Under the pieces are notes generated by a model. The model had not been told where the DNA came from. It searched no databases and saw nothing but the letters and a program-made list of their open reading frames with translations. Positions 60,692 to 64,000 of a stretch of 64,000 nt of DNA are shown here, piece after piece. Origin of the DNA: Voacanga thouarsii (taxonomy: Eukaryota; Streptophyta; Magnoliopsida; Gentianales; Apocynaceae); the NCBI GenBank assembly GCA_026120185.1, contig JANUWF010001213.1, positions 868,001 to 932,000 on the forward strand, read 5' to 3'. Position numbers and translations under genes: made by a program. Numbering within the stretch: the first letter of the stretch is position 1; the number at the start of each line of letters is the position of its first letter.

Positions 60692-60962
60692 GGATTCTTG
60701 AATGAGCGTTCAAACTTGTCTGCCATGGGAATTTGAAGAGACAAGATTTGGCTTTTGGCATCAGCCGGAATATAAGGCACTGGTAACCCCAACACCACCG
60801 TGTAGTGTTCTAACAACAGTGGGCTACATGCACGCGGATAGGTACTGTGCTGGGAACTTTGACATGCCACGCCTCTTATGAAATAAAAGGGGTTTTCCCA
60901 CCGAAGATATCTTTTTGCTCCCCAAAGCTCAAAATGGCATTCAATTTGAGACGCATTTGGAT

Positions 60963-62326
60963 GGCAAATTGTTAAATTTAGTCTCTAATTTTTTTATTTT
61001 TTGTAATATTGATCCCTCTTCTTTATTTTTAACTTATTAAGTCTTTTATCTATTTTTTTAAAAATATTGGTCCCTCTTTTTTTTTTTTTAGCAAATGTAG
61101 TCCTTCCGATCAATTTTTGACCAGTCAACAGCCGGTCAAAAAATTCAACTCTGACTTTGATTTTTTTTTAAGGGTAATTTGGTCATTTTACTATTTACAA
61201 ATAGGCCAATTGTCAAATTTAGTCCCTATACTTTTTATTTTTTATAACATTGGTCTCTCTTCTTTATTTTCAACTTATTAGATAGACTATCTTTTTTTTT
61301 TTTTTGAAAACATTGATTCCTCTTCTTTTATTTTTTTGACAAATGTAATCCTTCCAATCAATTTTTAGACAGTCAACAGTCGGTCAAAAAAGTCAACTCT
61401 GACTTTGATTTTTTTAAGGACAATTTGGTCATTTTACTATTTACATATATATATATATATATATATAAACGAAACTATAAGCAAGGTAAAAGACAAAGGA
61501 AAAAATGAACAAAAACGCCAATCTGAGAGTTAAAGGCTGAACCTTTTTATCTAGATGGCTGTCCAAGAAGAGGTCCTCGACAAGATCTTTCATGTCAACG
61601 GTTGGGTACAGATTGGACCGAGAAGAAGAGGATTAGGGAAGGGTAGGTTCGTAATTAGAATCAATGGCCTGAGGATACATTGGCGATCGATTAGGATTAG
61701 GGTTTTCAGACGCTATTGTTGGATCAAGAAGAAAAGAGTAAAGCTACAGTTTTTATTTCCTTCGATGAAGAAGAAGAAGAATCGAAGTGATTTTTTTGGA
61801 ATAAATTATTGCAGTAGTAAATAGAAAATGGATACATGGCTTGAAACTTTTTTATCCTTTTGTGAATAGTAAAATGACATATTTGCCCTTATAAAAATAG
61901 TCAATGCCGGAGTTGATCATTTGATCGATGGTTGACTGGTCAAAAATTGATCAGAATGACTACATTTGTCAAAATAAAAAATATAGGGGATCTAAAAAGT
62001 TGAAAACAAAGAAAATGGACCAATGTTACCAAAAATAAAAAATTTAGGGAATAAACTTGATAATTTGCCTTTCATTTTTTTCAGTTATATACAGTAAAAT
62101 GATTAAATTACCCTACAAAAAAATCAAAATCGAAGTTGACTTTGTTGACCAACCGTTGACTGGCAAAAATTGATCGGAAGGACAACATTTATCCAAAAAA
62201 AAAAAAAAAGAAGAGGGATCAATTTTTTTAAAAGAAAATAGATAGGGGACCCAATAAGTTTAAAATAAAGAAAAGGGACCAATGTTGCAAAAATAAAAAG
62301 TTTAGAGACTAAATTGACAATTTGCC
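60963..62326. mobile_element. foldback-type element with compound inverted repeats
   Basis: Each arm is made of two tandem units of about 230-250 bp: left 60963-61195 and 61196-61445; right, inverted, about 61860-62070 and 62071-62326. Units share TTAGTC-CTA, AACATTGGTCCCTCTT, AATGTAGTCCTTCCGATCAA, GTCAACAGTCGGTCAAAAA and AATTTGGTCATTTTACTATT. The ends GGCAAATTG and CAATTTGCC are exact inverses. The flanks both begin CATTT, but a clear TSD is not visible. A single-copy centre of about 415 bp (61446-61859) holds an ORF. Foldback-like or MULE-like. Confidence 0.8.
61555..61824 (+). CDS. small ORF in the centre of the foldback element, unrecognised
   Basis: 89 codons from MAVQEEVLDKIFHVNGWVQI, strongly basic after residue 20 (many Arg and Lys), ending FFGINYCSSK. 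No family recognised. The region also reads like 5' UTR material captured from a host gene (AGGATTAGGGTTTTCAGACG). It may not be translated. Confidence 0.25.
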   Translation: MAVQEEVLDKIFHVNGWVQIGPRRRGLGKGRFVIRINGLRIHWRSIRIRVFRRYCWIKKKRVKLQFLFPSMKKKKNRSDFFGINYCSSK

Positions 62327-63753
62327 CATTTTTTATTGAAATTATATTTAAATTTTTATATAATAATTTAAAATTTTTATAAATTTAAAAATCAATATTA
62401 CATTAAACTTTGAATAAATAATATAAATATTAGTATTTTATAAATAAAATTTATCAGAATTAGGTTTATTTTTCATCAAATAAAATGTTAAAATAATATT
62501 TTTTGAAAAATATAAAATTACAAAACAAGTACACCTTAAATAAATGTATTGAATTCAAATATTTTTTAAATTTATTTAAATAACTTAAATTTTCAGCGAA
62601 AATGAAATTATAATGCATTTTATAAATGTGGTCTTTGTCTTTTGTTTTTTTACTGTAAAAATTACCTTAAAAAAATAATAGAATGAAATAGATTAAGGAG
62701 GCATTTACAAAATATTTTTCTTTTGCATTATTATTGACCATGAGCTTTTAGCAGCTTAGGAAAGGTTAAAATGGCCTAGATTTAAAGACAAATTAAGAAA
62801 ACTATTTCTTCATGGTTTATGTATGCCTCCCCCCACACCAAAAAAAAAAAATAAAAAAATCACCTCTAAAGTTTTTTTTTTTTTTTTTAACAGCTTAGGC
62901 CTTGCGCTTTAATTACTAGAATTTTAGAGTTTGTGGTTATAAAGTTTATGGTTTTAGTTATTTTGGATGACGGGTTTTAAATTTTAGTATTTAGGAAGTA
63001 GGATTTAAAAATTTTAGGGTTTAGGTTGTAGCGTTTTAGTCTTCGAGGTTTAAGATTTTTCAATTTTAGTACATTTAGGATTTAAAACCTAAAGTTTAGA
63101 GTTTAATATTTAAGAATTGCAAGTAGAATTATAATCAAATTCAAACCAATCAAGTATCTATCATTCGAGTTTAAGTGAGTGTTGTACTCAAATACTATCT
63201 GAATTGGTTCTATTATTATTAAAGTTCAACCAATTTGAATAGTATGTGAAATCTAGTTATTCTCATGACTCGATCATGTATTTTATATTTTTTTTATGAT
63301 TTTTATCAAATTTTTAAAAAAATCAATTTCAAATAAAATTCAATTTAAAAAACTTTAATCCATAGTCGTTTAGTGGTTTGTAGTTGGCACCTGTAGCAAC
63401 TCGCCAAGTGGCACTTCAATTCTGTTGAATTTACATTTTTTTTAACATAAAAAGTCAGTTAACTTTATTTATCTATAAATTAATACTTTCAATTACTTTT
63501 TAAAAAAATGAATAGCCATCTAACGTAATTAAATTTAGAAATTTATCAAAATAATTTTTTTAGCCAAAAAATAAAAGGTCATCTGACTTAATTTATTTGC
63601 TTCAGATAAATACAAACTTTTATTATTTCTATTCTTTTTAATTTTTCACTTATCATCTTTTTGGGAATTCTAAAAAAGGTAAGTGTTAAAGAGAAAAATT
63701 GGTCTCCGTTGCTTTTGGATTAATAAACCTTTTGTTTTCTCTGTTCAGAGTTG
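62327..63753. other. AT-rich spacer with degenerate telomere-like repeats
   Basis: No gene seen. Between about 62915 and 63110 there are many words of the type TTTAGGGTTTAGG, GGGTTTTAAATTTTAG and TAGTATTTAGGA, which resemble decayed plant telomere repeat (TTTAGGG). Confidence 0.4.
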
Positions 63754-64000
63754 AATTCTAACCAAATCCCCTATGAAGCCACTGTCCGTTGACTCACAAA
63801 CGCCGAGGAATTCTCAACTATCAAATATATTTTAGAACATCAAAAGCAGTATCCTGATATCACGAATGAGCGCTTGGTAGTTCACCTTATCGGTCTCTAT
63901 GGAAAAGCTAATATGATTGATGAAGCCCAAAAGCTGTTTGATGAAATGCCTAACTTAAACTGTGAACACACTATTCGTTCCAGGGACTTAAGTATCGGAT
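63754..64000 (+). pseudogene. PPR protein gene, N-terminal part, with an early stop
   Basis: The frame reads NQIPYEATVR-stop-LTNAEEFSTIKYILEHQKQY, then VVHLIGLYGKANMIDEAQKL and FDEMPNLNCEHTIRS. The last two blocks are a pentatricopeptide repeat (GLYGK...AQKLFDEMP) like those in P-class mitochondrial PPR proteins. TGA at 63790-63792 stands where the family has arginine, consistent with CGA to TGA. The sequence after NCEHTIRS departs from the family. It runs off the window. Confidence 0.7.

Noticed and set aside
61555..61824. Calling the central foldback ORF a real gene
   Set aside because: Short, low-complexity basic composition and no known relatives; listed at low confidence only.

Overview
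This window is nuclear DNA of a flowering plant, most likely a eudicot. The evidence is spliced genes with GT-AG introns, DC1-domain and PPR genes, a plastid-type FAD synthetase, an Au-type SINE, and a dense pile of plant transposon families (Tekay-type Ty3/gypsy, Ty1/copia, MULE, CACTA, hAT and mariner MITEs). There are no bacterial genes, operons or CRISPR arrays.

Layout. 1-5070: the 3' part of a Tekay-type gypsy element sits inside the 3' end of a short copia element (family A). 5071-14640: a piece of a DC1 gene copy is split by a 9.2-kb copia element (B1), which itself holds a 3.9-kb solo LTR. About 14641-34697: one LINE-like ORF1 gene (DUF4283 plus zinc knuckle, minus strand) is scattered over 20 kb. 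It was cut by a 3.8-kb solo LTR, a 7.7-kb MULE that carries a plant mobile domain (PMD) gene (and is itself cut by a CACTA element), and a 7.0-kb copia element (B2, itself cut by a 1.7-kb solo LTR). Most of these insertions are dated relative to each other by target-site duplications (TSDs) readable in the sequence.

35088-42842: a stray copy of FAD synthetase exon 3, then a decayed DC1-domain gene or gene cluster on the minus strand. It carries a hAT-like MITE in an exon and a 2.2-kb non-autonomous copia element about 45 bp upstream of its start codon. 43300-46506: a retroposed poly(A) sequence, two non-autonomous CACTA elements with tRNA-derived inserts, and microsatellites. 46507-51258: two more members of the MULE family, one a near-perfect 2.3-kb palindrome, inserted in or beside an unrecognised host coding sequence.

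51800-60644 (minus) is the one gene that looks intact: a five-exon FAD synthetase (FMN adenylyltransferase) with a predicted plastid transit peptide, 392 residues by my splice model. Its introns hold an Au SINE, a Stowaway-like MITE and a possible short solo LTR. A foldback element lies at 60963-62326, and the window ends in a PPR pseudogene. The most unusual item is the palindromic MULE at 47070-49367. Its layout resembles maize Mu killer: a hairpin-forming inverted duplication of the 3' end of the transposase gene carried by the larger MULE at 19296-26989.
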